From assembly GCA_012845835.1 (NCBI GenBank), contig JABAKD010000012.1, forward strand, positions 2,965,570 to 3,029,569: DNA of 64,000 nt, given 5' to 3'. The notes under the pieces were generated by a model. That model was not told the DNA's origin. It searched no databases and saw nothing but the letters and a program-made list of their open reading frames with translations. Source of the DNA: Undaria pinnatifida. Lineage: Eukaryota; Sar; Phaeophyceae; Laminariales; Alariaceae. Positions 43,410-54,310 of the stretch are shown piece by piece. Each line of letters starts with the position of its first letter. Position 1 is the first letter of the stretch. The position numbers and the translations under genes are program-made.

Positions 43410-43659
43410 CGTACCCACGGGTTCGAAACGAACTAATTATTAATTATGAACAGGACCTGCAGTAGTAGGTGCTTCGTACTATCATGTACGATGCGTACTG
43501 CTACAGCTGTACATTCGGTGTTCGGTTGGCTTTACTGACGACAAGAGATGACATCATAATATAATGCATAGTACACTCTTTGGGTTATTAAACCTGAATT
43601 AATGCATGTGGGCTCCCCGGGTATCGTAACAAAGGTATAATACCCGTACCCCGGGTATT
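43410..43659. other. Nothing recognised
   Basis: Short spacer between a LINE end and a tandem array. CCCGGGTATCG and ACCCGTACCCCGGGTA near 43617-43655 belong to the edge of the array. Confidence 0.4.
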
Positions 43660-44015
43660 GTGCCACACACAGTCTTACATGAGTCAAAGTCACAAAAGTT
43701 CCGGGTTAAGGTATGGGGATCTTACAGGACTTACAGAAATTCCGGGTACGGTACGAAAGTGTTGACAGAACTCACGGAATTCGCGGGTATTGTGGTACGG
43801 GTGTACAGAAATCACATAAGTTATAAAAATGATATACCCGTACCCCGGGTATTTGTGGCACTGGCGTACCGAACTACCAGAAAGTTCCGGGTACGGGTAT
43901 GAATGCAGTACAGAACTTACAGAAGTTCCAGGTACGGGTATGAATGTTCAACAGAGAACTTACAGAAGTTCTTCGTAGGGTAATACCCGGGGTAAATACT
44001 CCGGGTAAGGTTTGT
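43660..44015 (+). repeat. 41-bp tandem repeat, locus 2, decayed
   Basis: Units resemble TACAGAACTTACAGAAGTTC then CGGGTACGGGTATGAATG, less regular than locus 1 and with a longer insert near 43820. It ends, like locus 1, in TAATACCCGGGGTAAAT. Confidence 0.82.
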
Positions 44016-44029
44016 GCGTACCCTACAGA

Positions 44030-44107
44030 ACACAACCTTGGAAGATTTCGTCGAAGCTCATGTTTGCAAGCTTTGTGTGATGCTCCGATCGTGCGTATTA
44101 CTTTTAT
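44030..44107 (+). repeat. E-family terminal repeat, copy 4
   Basis: GAAGATTTCGTCGAAGCTCA, then GCAAGCTTTGTGTGATGCTC and CGATCGTGCGTATTAC. It lies head to tail with an E-prime end that follows directly. Confidence 0.75.
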
Positions 44108-45195
44108 AAAAATATTTCAAGGACGTCAGCCGTGAGTTCGACGAATTTCGGGTCAATACTCATCTTTGGAAGCTGCGTTGTTGGTACTTGTAATATACTA
44201 TTATTTGTTCCTCTTCAGCAGCACGTATGGTGTTCCTCTCTGGCAATAATTAATTGCAGTCTATTATTTTCCTTTTCCGTTTGCGATCTTGTCAGTAGTA
44301 GCCTTTGCGATGTTCTTTCACCCCACAATTAATTGAAATCCTCGCAGATAAAGTACTGAATATATTTTCGATGGTTTGAGGTGGTCCGCACATTTTTTGT
44401 CAGTTTTTCCAAAACGCGCGGCGAAGCCGCGCTCGGGTCGGAGCCCTACGTAGCCTGGGGTAGCGTTAGGGTGAGGTTAGGGTAGGATTATGGTTGAGGT
44501 TGGGGTTAGGGGTTAGGGTGGGTCGACGCCCTCTCGCGATTTGACAAAAAGAAAAGCACAAAAACACGAGAAAAAAAAACAGCGTAAAAACTCTATTATT
44601 ATCAAGTACAATATATTTGGTACTTTGTCTGGTACGATTTGTGGGACAAAGTCGGTGAAGAAGGCGCCTCGATCTTCTTGCATCACATTCCTTAGAACAA
44701 CACCTCCTGTGGTCTTCTGTCTGTCGTTTGTTTTGCTTTGTATTATTTTTTCTTTTATGTTTTTCATCTTTTTTGCTCTCATCTTTTCTTCTTTTTTTAA
44801 TCTTTTTTTTTTTATGGTTCAGCTTTTGGTTTGTTGTGTTTTCGTCCCCGCGGTACGCAAGCACTTCACTTGCTTCACCGTTGATGAATTGCGACTGTTG
44901 GTTTACTCTGTTTCACAGTAGTAGTCGGTGACCACAACGGACTCTGGGGGGTGTACTGATGTTCGTTGGGTAGGAAGAACTAAACACATACTGCTTGCTG
45001 TTACACTGCTGTGTATCGTTCCTTTTGGTTGCAATTAATCTGGCGTGCTTTTGTTTTGCCGCGCCCTTTCCCAACTCTACTACTGCTGTGTATGGGCAAA
45101 TATAGATGTACGACGCAGCTCGCGAAGTTGAGTTTCAACCATTCAATCGGTTGTACTCGCAGCTGACATTCTTCGATTTTTTTTATAAAAACTCG
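44108..45195. mobile_element. E-prime foldback element, 1.1 kb
   Basis: Ends are inverted copies of the E-prime repeat (44103-44190: GACGTCAGCCGTGAGTTCGA and GGAAGCTGCGT; 45105-45195 inverted: CGACGCAGCTCGCGAAG and CAGCTGACATTCTTCG), roughly 65 per cent alike by eye. Inside are a degenerate TTAGGG-like run (44465-44520), a T-rich stretch and an inverted R2 copy (44840-44960). Whether this is one element or two chance neighbours is uncertain. Confidence 0.5.
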
Positions 45196-45809
45196 AGAAC
45201 TCAGTGTTGTCCCCTGAGTTCGGTGCTAGGTGTATGTTGTGTACTGGCTTGCACTTTTTTTTCGCCCGCGTGCTCATTTCGCCTCATTGCATGGCCGCAT
45301 ACATCACCTTGCTGTGTTTTCAATATGTGTATCTCCCGTCGTCGCAGTTTGTGACCGCAGAGCTCGTCTCTCTAGGAAGCATTGGCACGAACTCTGGTTG
45401 TTTGTGCTGGATGTAGATAGACGGGTGCAAATATCAGTTTAATGATGTGGAGAACATACAGCAGAAATTTGATACTGCTGCTGTGTGTTAGTCTACATTA
45501 CAGTACAAATGATATTTGCACCAACCCACAAGCATTATTGATAGTACACGTCCAGAGTGTCGTATCTATGCCTCCTAGAGAGATGATCTCTGTGGTCACA
45601 AACGACGAGACACAGACACACACATGGCGAATGCCTCAAGGTTGATATCGAGCGACGAGTGTCCGACTCATGAGGGCATGCTACTACTACTACTCTGTTT
45701 ATATATAGCGTTTCGGCCCAGAGCTACCTGGAATAATACGATCTCGTATAACGACCGCCCCGCACAACCTCAAGACGCGCCTACTATTAATACTACCCGC
45801 TACTACTAC
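45196..45809. repeat. R2 dispersed repeats, two copies
   Basis: An inverted R2 copy (45330-45430, GTGACCGCAGAGCTCGTCTC) and a direct one (45540-45640, CCTAGAGAGATGATCTCTGT). ACT/CTG microsatellite runs lie around 45680-45695 and 45785-45825. Confidence 0.55.
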
Positions 45810-46075
45810 TGCTGCTGCTGTAGGTCCGAGGTGATTGAGACCCTTGCTGTATGGGTGTGTGACGTGGGCCCTCAACGCGACTTGCAACTACTATGACGAG
45901 CTCTGAAAGACGCACCTCGGAGTCCTCCGGGGAGTACCTGGCTTCCAGCGTCGCGCCGAAAACAGCAACCTCTCGCACGCCAAGGCCCTCAAGAAGGCGA
46001 AATGCGAGGGCACGAACAAACGACCATGTGCCGAAACGGTCGCTGCTCTTCGTGGAGGAGGCAAATCGCTGATGG
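45810..46075 (+). pseudogene. LINE fragment, C-terminal part
   Basis: Plus-strand remnant related to the minus-strand LINE at 27745-29180: GAGGTGATTGAGACCCTTGC (for VIETL) leads to a VCDVG segment, then PGFQRRAENSNLSHAKALKK in one frame. Several frame changes separate these blocks. Confidence 0.7.
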
Positions 46076-46339
46076 TACGTGTCACGGTCAAGAAAATGGG
46101 GCATTGTTTCATTATTATTTATTGTTTCCAGTCGGATCATGTGTTGTTTGCGCAGACACATGACAACAGAGGGTGGGAAAACCCGGCAATGCAGGTGGAC
46201 CACCGAACAATTGGCTCAGAATTCGGAAGCATGAGGAACGACCCTACCTACCGCTTTTCCGGTCTCACCGCCCCAAACATTGACCACAGAAAAAGACCAG
46301 AAGCACATAATACATACGAGATAGAGCACCAGAAGGAAG

Positions 46340-46658
46340 TATCTTTTTTTTTTTTTTCTCTTTTTTCGCACACTTTTACTTTCCAGCTTCTTCTGGACAA
46401 GCCGTGGTCACAGGTGTCGTCCCTTCTTCCCCCGGTTCTTGCCTTCAATTTTTATCGCGCATAGGGTTCAGCAATCCCACTGCTCGTCGATTTCTCATCG
46501 AGTGTTGCCAACTCACGCTCTCGCGCTTTCCGCAAGTCAATTTGTGCACAAGAAAAAGTCCCAACGAATTTATACGAGTATGCACTCGGCGGGGTTCGAA
46601 CTCACGAAACTGACCTATACCAGGCTCGAGGATAACCTGATAATCCACCGGGGCGACC
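46340..46658 (-). mobile_element. tRNA-derived SINE, copy 4
   Basis: Inverted copy. The T run at 46344-46357 is the tail; the head at the right end reads (minus strand) GGTCGCCCCGGTGGATTATC, then AGGTTATCCTCGAGCC, with a B-box-like GAGTTCGAACCCC, the best match of all copies to the tRNA consensus. An AGT/AGC microsatellite follows at 46690-46730. No target duplication could be recognised. Confidence 0.82.
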
Positions 46659-47054
46659 GGCACACACACGGCTGGCTCTGCTCTTGTCGCGAACACAGCA
46701 GTAGTAGTAGTAGCAGCAGTAGCAGTGAGTAGTTGATGAATCATTTTTGGTCGATCTTACACCAGCTGAAGAAGCGTATTTTTATGCCCTACGCGTGTTT
46801 TTATTGTTCATGTGAAGTCTAGACTATACCAGATACGTACATATTAACACTGGCTATTTGCACTTGTCCGCCTCGTGCTCAATGGTGGTGACATTGTCGC
46901 ATGCCCAAATCACCTCGCTTGTTGTATTTTGCAATCGTGTTACAAGTACAAGGAAGCTTAGTTTGGGTAAGCTATTCGTTAACCTTTTGCAAGTGGTCAA
47001 ACGGACTACTACAACTTGTAATACCCCACTAGACTCATACCTTAGCAATATTAT
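46659..47054. other. Microsatellite and one arm of a distant inverted repeat
   Basis: An AGTAGTAGTAGC-type run (46690-46730). Segment 46950-47015 is the inverted partner of 40425-40490. No gene is seen. Confidence 0.5.
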
Positions 47055-47059
47055 CAAAA

Positions 47060-47175
47060 TAAAAATGCACTCCAGCCGTAAGATCGAAGATTTTGTAGAA
47101 ACTCATCTTTGCAAGCTGTGTGTGTGATGCTCCGATCGCGCGTATTACTGTGTGTCCTCATTAAGAATTGTTGTT
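47060..47175 (+). repeat. E-family terminal repeat, copy 5
   Basis: CACTCCAGCCGTAAGATCGA, then GCAAGCTGTGTGTGTGATGC and CGATCGCGCGTATTAC, then GTGTGTCCTCATTAAG. It is followed by a LINE tail, not by an E body. Confidence 0.8.
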
Positions 47176-47186
47176 GTTGCTGTTCT

Positions 47187-47996
47187 CACATTAACTCGCA
47201 TTATCAAGTCCGTGGTCACAGGACAGGCTCCAGTCACTCTGGAGCTGAGGAATACCCCAGGGAAAAACACAAACAACCCAACGAAGGTGGTACACGCATA
47301 TATCACAGCTGACGCAATTCATGCCTCCACCAGAAACAGATAAAAGTGAAATCGGGAGTCAGTCTACGATGTGCCAGGTCCATACCGGTGCATTACGTCT
47401 CATTACTCACACCTGGAGAAACCGACTAAACCGATTGCCACCCAAGAAAGACTACCACATGTATGATCAAAACCAGGCCCCCACGTCCTTCAAAACTCCG
47501 CCCCACCCCCCTCACCGGTTATTCGACTTACAAGATTCACTTGATAAATAAAAGGATACATTTCCCTTCACAGCTGTCAGATTTTGCCCCCCTCAGAAAC
47601 GGGTTTTATAGTTTCCGCGCACAGACTGACTAAAATCATCCTGTTGACCCTGATAGCTACACTGTAGTTGTAAGGGGAGTCGCCGACCTATATCCTCAAT
47701 GAGGACACACAACTCGTTATGCGCGCGATCGGAGTATCACACACAGCTTGCAAAGATGAGTTTCGACGAAATCTTCGATCTCACAGCTGGAGTGTATTTT
47801 CATTTTTTATAATAATATATATCACACGTAGTATCTATCACTACTACGCATACATACGCACGACAAGCGTGAGTCAATTGGAGAAAAGAAACAAAGAAAA
47901 TAAAAGAAGATATCGGAAAGGAAAGAAAAGAGAAGAAAGCGAAACAAAACGAAAAAAGAAAGAAAATAAAAGAAAGACAAGAGACAAGACATAGGT
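47187..47996 (-). mobile_element. LINE 3' end, copy 3, split by an E insertion
   Basis: The LINE 3' untranslated region runs from 47187 to about 47460 and resumes at about 47819 (CACACGTAGTATCTATCACT) to 47996, including its A/G tract. The 358 bp between are an E fragment ending in an inverted terminal repeat. No coding part is left. Confidence 0.8.
47461..47818 (-). mobile_element. E element fragment inserted in a LINE tail
   Basis: Starts TGATCAAAACCAGGCCCCCA, a segment that also lies within the E body at 62060-62095 (inverted), contains one body core (47550-47620) and ends in the inverted terminal repeat (47690-47815). Confidence 0.72.
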
Positions 47997-49768
47997 CGGC
48001 GACTCCCCTTGGAACTACCACTGTGTAGCTTGTACCAGGGTCAACAGGGTGATGTTAGTCAGTCTGTGCGCGTAAACTATAAAACCCGTTTGCAAGGGGG
48101 ACAAAACCTGACAGCTGTGGAAGGAAATGCATCAGTTTATTATCAAGTATATGCTGTAAGCCGCACAACCAGTGAGGAGAGGGCGGAGTGTTCGAAGGGT
48201 TAGGGGGGGGAGTTGCAGGGGGGGGGTGGCGCGGGGGGGGGGGCAAGGGATTTCCAACAGCTTTTTAGGTCGAATAGATATAGGGACTTGCTATACACAA
48301 GGTGCTACGTCTAGGCGATGGTTCGGGTGGCGGGAAAGGAGGGGGCGTTTGGAGGGGGGGTTAGGGAATGAATTGGAGTTACGCCATGGATGGCTAAAAA
48401 TGTAATGAGGAGATATCAACTGCCTGGGGTAGTGTTTATTGCTCTGGCATACCTTGATTTTTGGTGGGGTGTTTGAACAACAAGAGGGAGCGGGGGAAAA
48501 AACTAAAAGGGGAGGGGGGGGCGGGCGGGACAACTCAATATGTGCGCGGAAACTTTAAATCCTTCAAGGGGACAAATCTGACGGTTGTGGAAGGAATGCA
48601 TCAGTTTATATCACCTGCCTGGTACTGTTTAGACTACTTTTCTAGCAGATTTGATGTTAGGTGTGGTATACAAGAAAAATTCAGGTGTGGTAGCAATATG
48701 TATCTGTCTTAAAATTAGCGACACGTCAGAGCCCCACATTGGCACGGTAAAATCATGGTAACTACATCGTTGCACCTATCGATTGAAATGTTCTATATTG
48801 CGATCCATGTACCATGACACACCACGAAGCTGTAGCACGTTGTATACCACACCTAAAAATTGGGTTGTATACCACACCACAGCTAACATCAAATCTGCTA
48901 GAATAATAAACGACACCAGGCAGGTGATATGAAGTGATGCATTCCTTCTACAACCGCCAGGTTCGTCCCCTTAAAGGATTTATAGTTTCCGCGCACATAT
49001 TGAGTTGTCCCGCCCGCCCCCCCCCCCCCATCACCCCCCCCCGATCCCTCTTGTTCAAACGTGTTCAAACGCCCCACCTGAAATCAAAATCTGCCAGAGT
49101 AATAAACACTACCAGGCAGCTGATGTCACCCCATTGTTTCTCCAGCCATCCATGACGTAGCTCCAATTCATCCCCCCCCCTTCCCCTTTTCCCCCCCGCT
49201 CCCTCTTGTTCAAATGTCCCACCTAAAATCGAAATCTGCCAGAGTAATAAACACTACCACGCGCTTGATATCACCTCATTATACTTCTAGCCATCCATGC
49301 TGTAGCCGAAATCACCCCCCCCCCCGCAAACGCCCCCTCCTTCCCCACTCCCCACCAGACTAATAAACACCACCAGGCAACTGATATCACCTCATTATCT
49401 TTTTTGACACCCATACCGTAGCTCTAACTCATTTCCGCACCCCCCCCCCGCCTTTTTTCCCCCGCTTCCTCTTGTTCAATCGCTCCACCTATAAACGAAA
49501 TCTGCCAGAGTAATAAACACCACCACGCAGTTGATATCACCTCATTATATTTCTATCCATCCATGCTGTAGCTCCAATTTGTCCCCACCCCCCACCCCGA
49601 CGCCCCCTCTTTCTCCATCACCCGCACCATCACCTAGACCTAGCACCACGCGTATAGCAAACCCCTACATCTATGCGACATAAAGCTGTTTAAAATCCCC
49701 TTCCCCCCCACCCCCACCCCTTCGAACACTCCGCCTTCTCCTCACCAGTTGTACGGCTTACAGGATAT
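47997..49768. repeat. E-body arrays in inverted arrangement
   Basis: 47997-48720 carries E-body cores in the plus direction (near 48055 and 48537). 48880-49768 carries them inverted, then a tandem run of units of about 110-200 bp (AGAGTAATAAACAC(T/C)ACCA at 49094, 49237, 49350 and 49507), each with a poly-C stretch. The two halves mirror each other around 48800 (GCAGATTTGATGTTAG and its complement). The array is cut at 49769 by the gypsy B LTR. Confidence 0.72.
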
Positions 49769-50038
49769 TGTAAGGTTATAGGTTGGGGACACAGAGTGCC
49801 CCCTGCAGGCCTGCCATTTAAGCAGGTCCTCGGAGAGTACTCACTTTCTTTGCCTTCGTATAGACGTAGCTTTATTCGATTCCATCAGAGCCCCGGATGA
49901 CTTCTGAGATCGGAGGCACGTGCGTCCGATCTATTTCCTAAATTTCCCGCATATAAAACGCCAACCTTATCATACAAAACCCATCCATATGATCTCAACT
50001 TCGGACAATTACAGGCCTTTCGAGGCCGTATCTTAACA
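49769..50038 (-). repeat. Gypsy B 3' LTR (270 bp)
   Basis: On the minus strand begins TGTTAAGATACGG and ends ATAACCTTACA, giving inverted TGT...ACA ends. It holds AATAAA (minus strand, near 49873), a possible polyadenylation signal. A purine tract precedes it. Flanks GATAT and CTAAC differ, as expected for a 3' LTR rather than a solo LTR. No partner LTR was found. Confidence 0.6.
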
Positions 50039-50052
50039 CTAACCCACCCTGA
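50039..50052 (-). promoter_or_regulatory. Gypsy B polypurine tract
   Basis: CAGGGTGGGTTAG directly before the LTR start on the minus strand. The same tract (CAGGGTGGGCTAA) precedes the presumed LTR of gypsy A at 5151. Confidence 0.65.
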
Positions 50053-50937
50053 TGAGTCGCATATTATGCAGAAATATGGAAGATTCGGGGAAACTCCGGT
50101 TCTACGAGAACTAGAACATGAGTCAAAGATGCGGCTCCTCAAAACCCACACCCACACCTAAAACGGTCTGGCTATGGAGCCAGGAACACGCGAAAAAAAT
50201 CATTTAAAAGGAACGCAGACCCTACAACGAAGCAAAAGTCACCCATCAAAAACTTGCCGCGTGCCGCCGGTGTGGCGGGGGGGGGCCAGAAAAGGCTCTA
50301 GAACCTGCCGCACAACGCCGGTGTGGTGGAGGGGGGTAGGAAAGGCTCTACGGCAAACCAACCACAGAAAAGGTACTATGTCGTGGCGAGCCCTCGTCGA
50401 TATGGCGGGGAACACAGGCGCTAACACAAGGGAGAAGTCATGCGAAAAAACTCCTGCTGGCCATCGGCATGGCGGGGGGTTAGACGAGAAAACCACAAAT
50501 ACCCGGGATGAAAGATGGCAACACCTACAGCCCCGCGAGGGGGGGGGGCGTTTGGTCGAAATAACAAAGTAGAACAAATACAACACACAAAAGATAAAAG
50601 ATGACACACAGACCCGTACATAGCCCTGTACCACGTCACGCGCGAACAGGGTACCCTGGTCGCCCCCCGGCTCTGGGCTGAGGAGGACGTCGGTAGGGCA
50701 AGATTGAACAACAACGAAAAAGCGACAGCCCTGCGCCTCACATAGCGGCGTTTTGCCCGAACCCTGGCCCGGCACTGAGCAGGGGGCTCGGCAGGACAAC
50801 GAGATAGAAAAATGGAAAGAAACGCCCCAAAACCCGACGAAGACTCTCAGGACACTACGAACAACCCAAAGACAAAGACTCAAACCTCATAACCCCAAAA
50901 AATGAATAACTATCGAGGAGCGGTGGCGGCTTGAAAG
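50053..50937 (-). other. Gypsy B 3' non-coding region
   Basis: T-rich on the coding strand. A tandem duplication of about 55-60 bp (50260-50360, GCCGGTGTGG and AAAGGCTCTA recurring) lies within it. Long frames here show no domain. Confidence 0.5.
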
Positions 50938-51850
50938 TCAACTGGCCACGGCCGCGCCTCGAGATTCGTCTACGTTACGTTGGATTCCCCGAGGAAACGC
51001 ACTGGCGATGTGAACTTTCAAGCACCAAGAGCCTCGTACGGCTCCCGTCGAAGTCGTGTAGCGCGCCGGGGGAAGAGGAAGTTTAATCGGTCCCGGATCG
51101 TCCAGAAAACGGACCAGGTATACCTTGTCCTCGGTAGTGCTCACGCTGATTTTTCCAAGCCACCATAACCCATCGTCTCCCTTGTACCAAAAGTGGGCTC
51201 CCTTAGAAAGTACTGCGTCGTGGTAGCGACGGAGCCAATCGGCGCGGGGAACACAGGCGTAGCCCGGCGTTAGGAAACGTTCCCCGTTGTTGCGGGAGAG
51301 CTTGCGCTGTGCCGCCCCGATCCGCATTCGGCGGTAGAGGCGGTTGGTTTGGCGGTGCTGGTCCGGGGTTCCGCCCCAATAACGCAAGATGTGGGAGCGG
51401 GAGATGTGGAGGTCCATTTCCCGCTCCCAGGAAGGTTCGGAGAGTCCCGCCCAATGCGTCTTGTATAGCACCGCGATGACGCCCCCTCGCCCCCGTACCG
51501 ACTGATGACCAGTGATCTGCTCCACCTCCAGCCGTTGGAGGGGGGTCGAAACATCGTCTTGAGTGACGTGGTACGGCGGGGACTTGAAAATTTGGTTGAG
51601 CACGTACTGCGTCAGCCCCGCCGGTAGGTATTTGGGCATGTCCCCGCTGTCGTGGAGGTTGGCGCAGGGTTTGCAGCGCTCGATGGCCAGATGTCGACGA
51701 GCGTCCAAATCGGGCAGGTCGGAAGGAAGATCCAAATAGAGGAGGTTGCTCCCGAGCGAACCGTCCGGGGTCTCGGCGTCGGAGCAGGGACCGACTGCCA
51801 GGATCTTGTACGGGCCCGTAAGCGCGAGTTTGGCCTTGTACCTTGGCGTC
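50938..51850 (-). CDS. Gypsy B integrase C-terminus: chromodomain plus Tudor-like domain
   Basis: An uninterrupted stretch of about 300 codons. Upstream it reads TGPYKILAVGP. Counting from the Met at 51735, residues 69-120 form a chromodomain (LEVEQITGHQSVRGRGG, then YKTHWAGLSEPSWERE and ILRYW), which in chromoviruses reads modified histones and directs integration. Residues about 178-242 look like an SH3/Tudor fold (AHFWYKGDDGLWWLGKI, then YLVRFLDDPGPIKLPL). Gypsy A carries the same two domains. The intact frame contrasts with decay elsewhere in the element. It is part of the pol polyprotein, not a separate gene. Confidence 0.75.
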
Positions 51851-51969
51851 GGTGTTCGCCTTCACACCCTGGCGGATGGTAGAGACAGAATTATACACCC
51901 ATGCCCAACCACCCGTAGCGAAGTTAGGTGCTGGACGCAGCGCGTCGGCGAGGGTGGATTTTTTGCGGT

Positions 51970-53010
51970 TAACACGGGAAACGGTGAGGGCGTGGTGTGC
52001 GGACAATGTCGTTCGCGCGCTTTTGCCGATCGGTGGCCAAGTCGCAATAGGCCAGGTGGTCACGGGCCAGACTCTGGTGTCTCACGACACCAGTGCGGTC
52101 AAAAACCGTCAGGGGGAGCCGTGGGAGTCTGCCCATGTGGACCTCGTTGGGCGCCAGACCCGTCGCCGCGCTGACGGAATTGTTGCAAGCGAATTCTATG
52201 TGGGGCAGATGCAAGTCCCAATCGTCTTGTCGCTCGTTGACAACCATAGCTAGCATTTGGGCCATAGTGTGGTTTACCCGCTTAACGCCCCCGTTACAGT
52301 TGGGATGATAGGAGCTTGTAGCAAGCTTGTGCACACCCAACAGCTGGCATACAGCTTGTAAAAGCTTGGAGCAGAACTGCAGTCCGTTGTCCGAGAGTAT
52401 GGTGCGCGGGCACCCCCACAAGAGGATGTATTGGTTTACCAGGACATTGGCGCTACCCTCCGCGGTGAATATCAGCGGCAGTGACGGGGGACATGTCGGC
52501 CCGACGACTGAAGCGATCGGTGAACAGCAAGACGTATGTAGGTGTTGCCTCGTGGTGTGGCCGGAAGGGGGCCGAAGTAGTCAACACTGACGGCAACACC
52601 TGGACCATCCGGTAGAGGCATTGAGATGATGAGCCAGCGGACAGTCAGCCGTGGGGTTACTTCAAGCAGTGGTGAAGCCACCACCGGGTGCACACATTCA
52701 TGCCAATCCACCAATAAAACCGCTCCAGCATGCGCAACGTGCGCGTGGTGCCAAGGTGACAAGAGCCGTCGAGTGACAAGCTTGCATGATCCAAGGGCGC
52801 ATGAGCAGAGGAACGTAGATGCGAACTGGCTCGCCGTTTAGCAAGCAAGCACCTCGCCCCACGGAGTTGGGTTTGTCAAAACTTGTCGGCGGTAGTGTCG
52901 GGTTACAGACGAGTAGGACGACGTCGTCGTCGGTTGTATGTAGTCGACCCTTACCCGCCAGCTCCTTGATGTATGAGAGGGATGGACGCTTGTGCGAGGG
53001 GTAGCACGCC
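51970..53010 (-). pseudogene. Gypsy B integrase, catalytic Glu replaced by Lys
   Basis: The zinc-binding head shows CHLGTTRTLRMLERFYWW followed by HHCLKCQ. The core shows SVDYFGPLPATPRGN and LSDNGLQFCSK (two Asp residues). The third catalytic position reads NGGVKRVNHTMAQ, with AAG (Lys) where the family and gypsy A have Glu. That one base would abolish strand transfer. Frames change near 52640, 52470 and 51970. Confidence 0.82.
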
Positions 53011-54100
53011 AAAACGTCGGGTGGCAGGACCGATGGCCGGCCGATAGAGACGTAACGCATCATGGCGTGGCACGTCGGCGCAGCGCGCTGCTCTCGCTGC
53101 CAGTCGGCACGTGAAGAACGCGCGACGGAATCAGTGAACCGCAATTCAGCAGTGTCGCCGGCGGCGTCCGACCTTGTATGTGCAGTCGGCGTGTCATCAG
53201 GAGAAGGCGTGAGCCGTAAGAGAGGGGTTCCCATATAGGCTCTGCGTGGTCGCAGTCGGACGGTAGTGGCACCGTGCGGACCGGCGAGTCGGCAAGAGCA
53301 GGGTCGCTGCGGCGGGCGGAGCCGGCCGCGGCCATGGGACTCGCGGCGGGGTTGTACCTCGTCTGAAAGATTCCCGAGGGGGCCCTCCGGGCCCGAATCC
53401 ATAAACTTCAGCGGGGGTGCATTACCCGTTGCTGTTGCTGTTCGTCGGCGCGTCGTCGACGACGGAGGGGCTGGAGTGCCAAGCAACGCAGAGACGGACA
53501 CAGTCGAACCGGTGGTCGCGGCGGGGGCCGTCTCCTATGTAGAACTCCGGGATAGAGGAGTCGGCTGTGCGATGGGCGTCGCTGCAGCCAGGGCTTCTGC
53601 GGAGCCCGTGCCGCCCTCGATGGGTATGGCAAAAACCGAAGTGAAAACGGTGTCAGCGGCAGGCGAAATCGACTCGCGGCCGGTACAGCTTTCGATAGTG
53701 GCGACGGAGGCATAAACACGAGCGACGAATCTCCCAGAGGAAGCAGAAAGGCCGTCAATCCTTATACGTTGCTCGTGTGTGCGAAAATCGTTCAATGCGG
53801 TAGACGTGACAGGTAGCCCACCCGAGGCAGCATGTTCAGTGCGGGGCACGAGCCCACCCAAGACAGTGCTTCCGGCGAGGGGTTCGAGTCCACCCAAAGC
53901 AGTGCTTTCGGTGTGGGGCACGAGCCCACCCGAGACAGTGTTTTTGGCGAGGGGCGCGAGTCCACCCAAACCGACCCCTGGGATCGGCGAGGAGGAAGTG
54001 CGCAGCCCGCGGGTTCGTAGGGGGTAGATACCGCTATCTCCAACGGGGTTGGGGCTTGTCAACCCCACGAACCAATGCGGTCGTACTCCGTAGCAGGCTC
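53011..54100 (-). pseudogene. Gypsy B RNase H to integrase linker with coding repeat
   Basis: Low-complexity segment between domains. At 53820-53980 a 36-bp unit is repeated about five times and encodes a 12-residue motif (GGLVPHTESTAL and relatives). Towards the integrase end LHTTDDDVVLLV matches gypsy A. Long linkers are common in gypsy pol, but the repeat is unusual. Confidence 0.65.
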
Positions 54101-54310
54101 TGGAAAACGGGCCAGAAAAATCGGCGATGCCGTTGGCGCTGCCTTTGCGGTACTCGACTGTGCAATCGAACGCGGTGACGAACTCAAGATACCGCTGGGC
54201 TCTTGCATTGAGGGTCCCCACTTTGCCAATGCTCTCCTGTGTCTTGTGGCCGGAGGATATGCGAAACTTTGTTCCCCACAGTACCCTCGGAGGCGTTTGG
54301 GAGCCCAAAC
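54100..54310 (-). pseudogene. Gypsy B RNase H, C-terminal end only
   Basis: LNARAQRYLEFVTAFDCTVE then YRKGSANGIADF is the typical end of gypsy RNase H. The N-terminal part of RNase H and the RT core (with its Asp-Asp box) cannot be found to the right. Confidence 0.78.

Noticed and set aside
49769-50038. A solo LTR
   Set aside because: The flanking five bases differ (GATAT and CTAAC) and a purine tract and pol lie directly upstream, so it is the 3' LTR of gypsy B.
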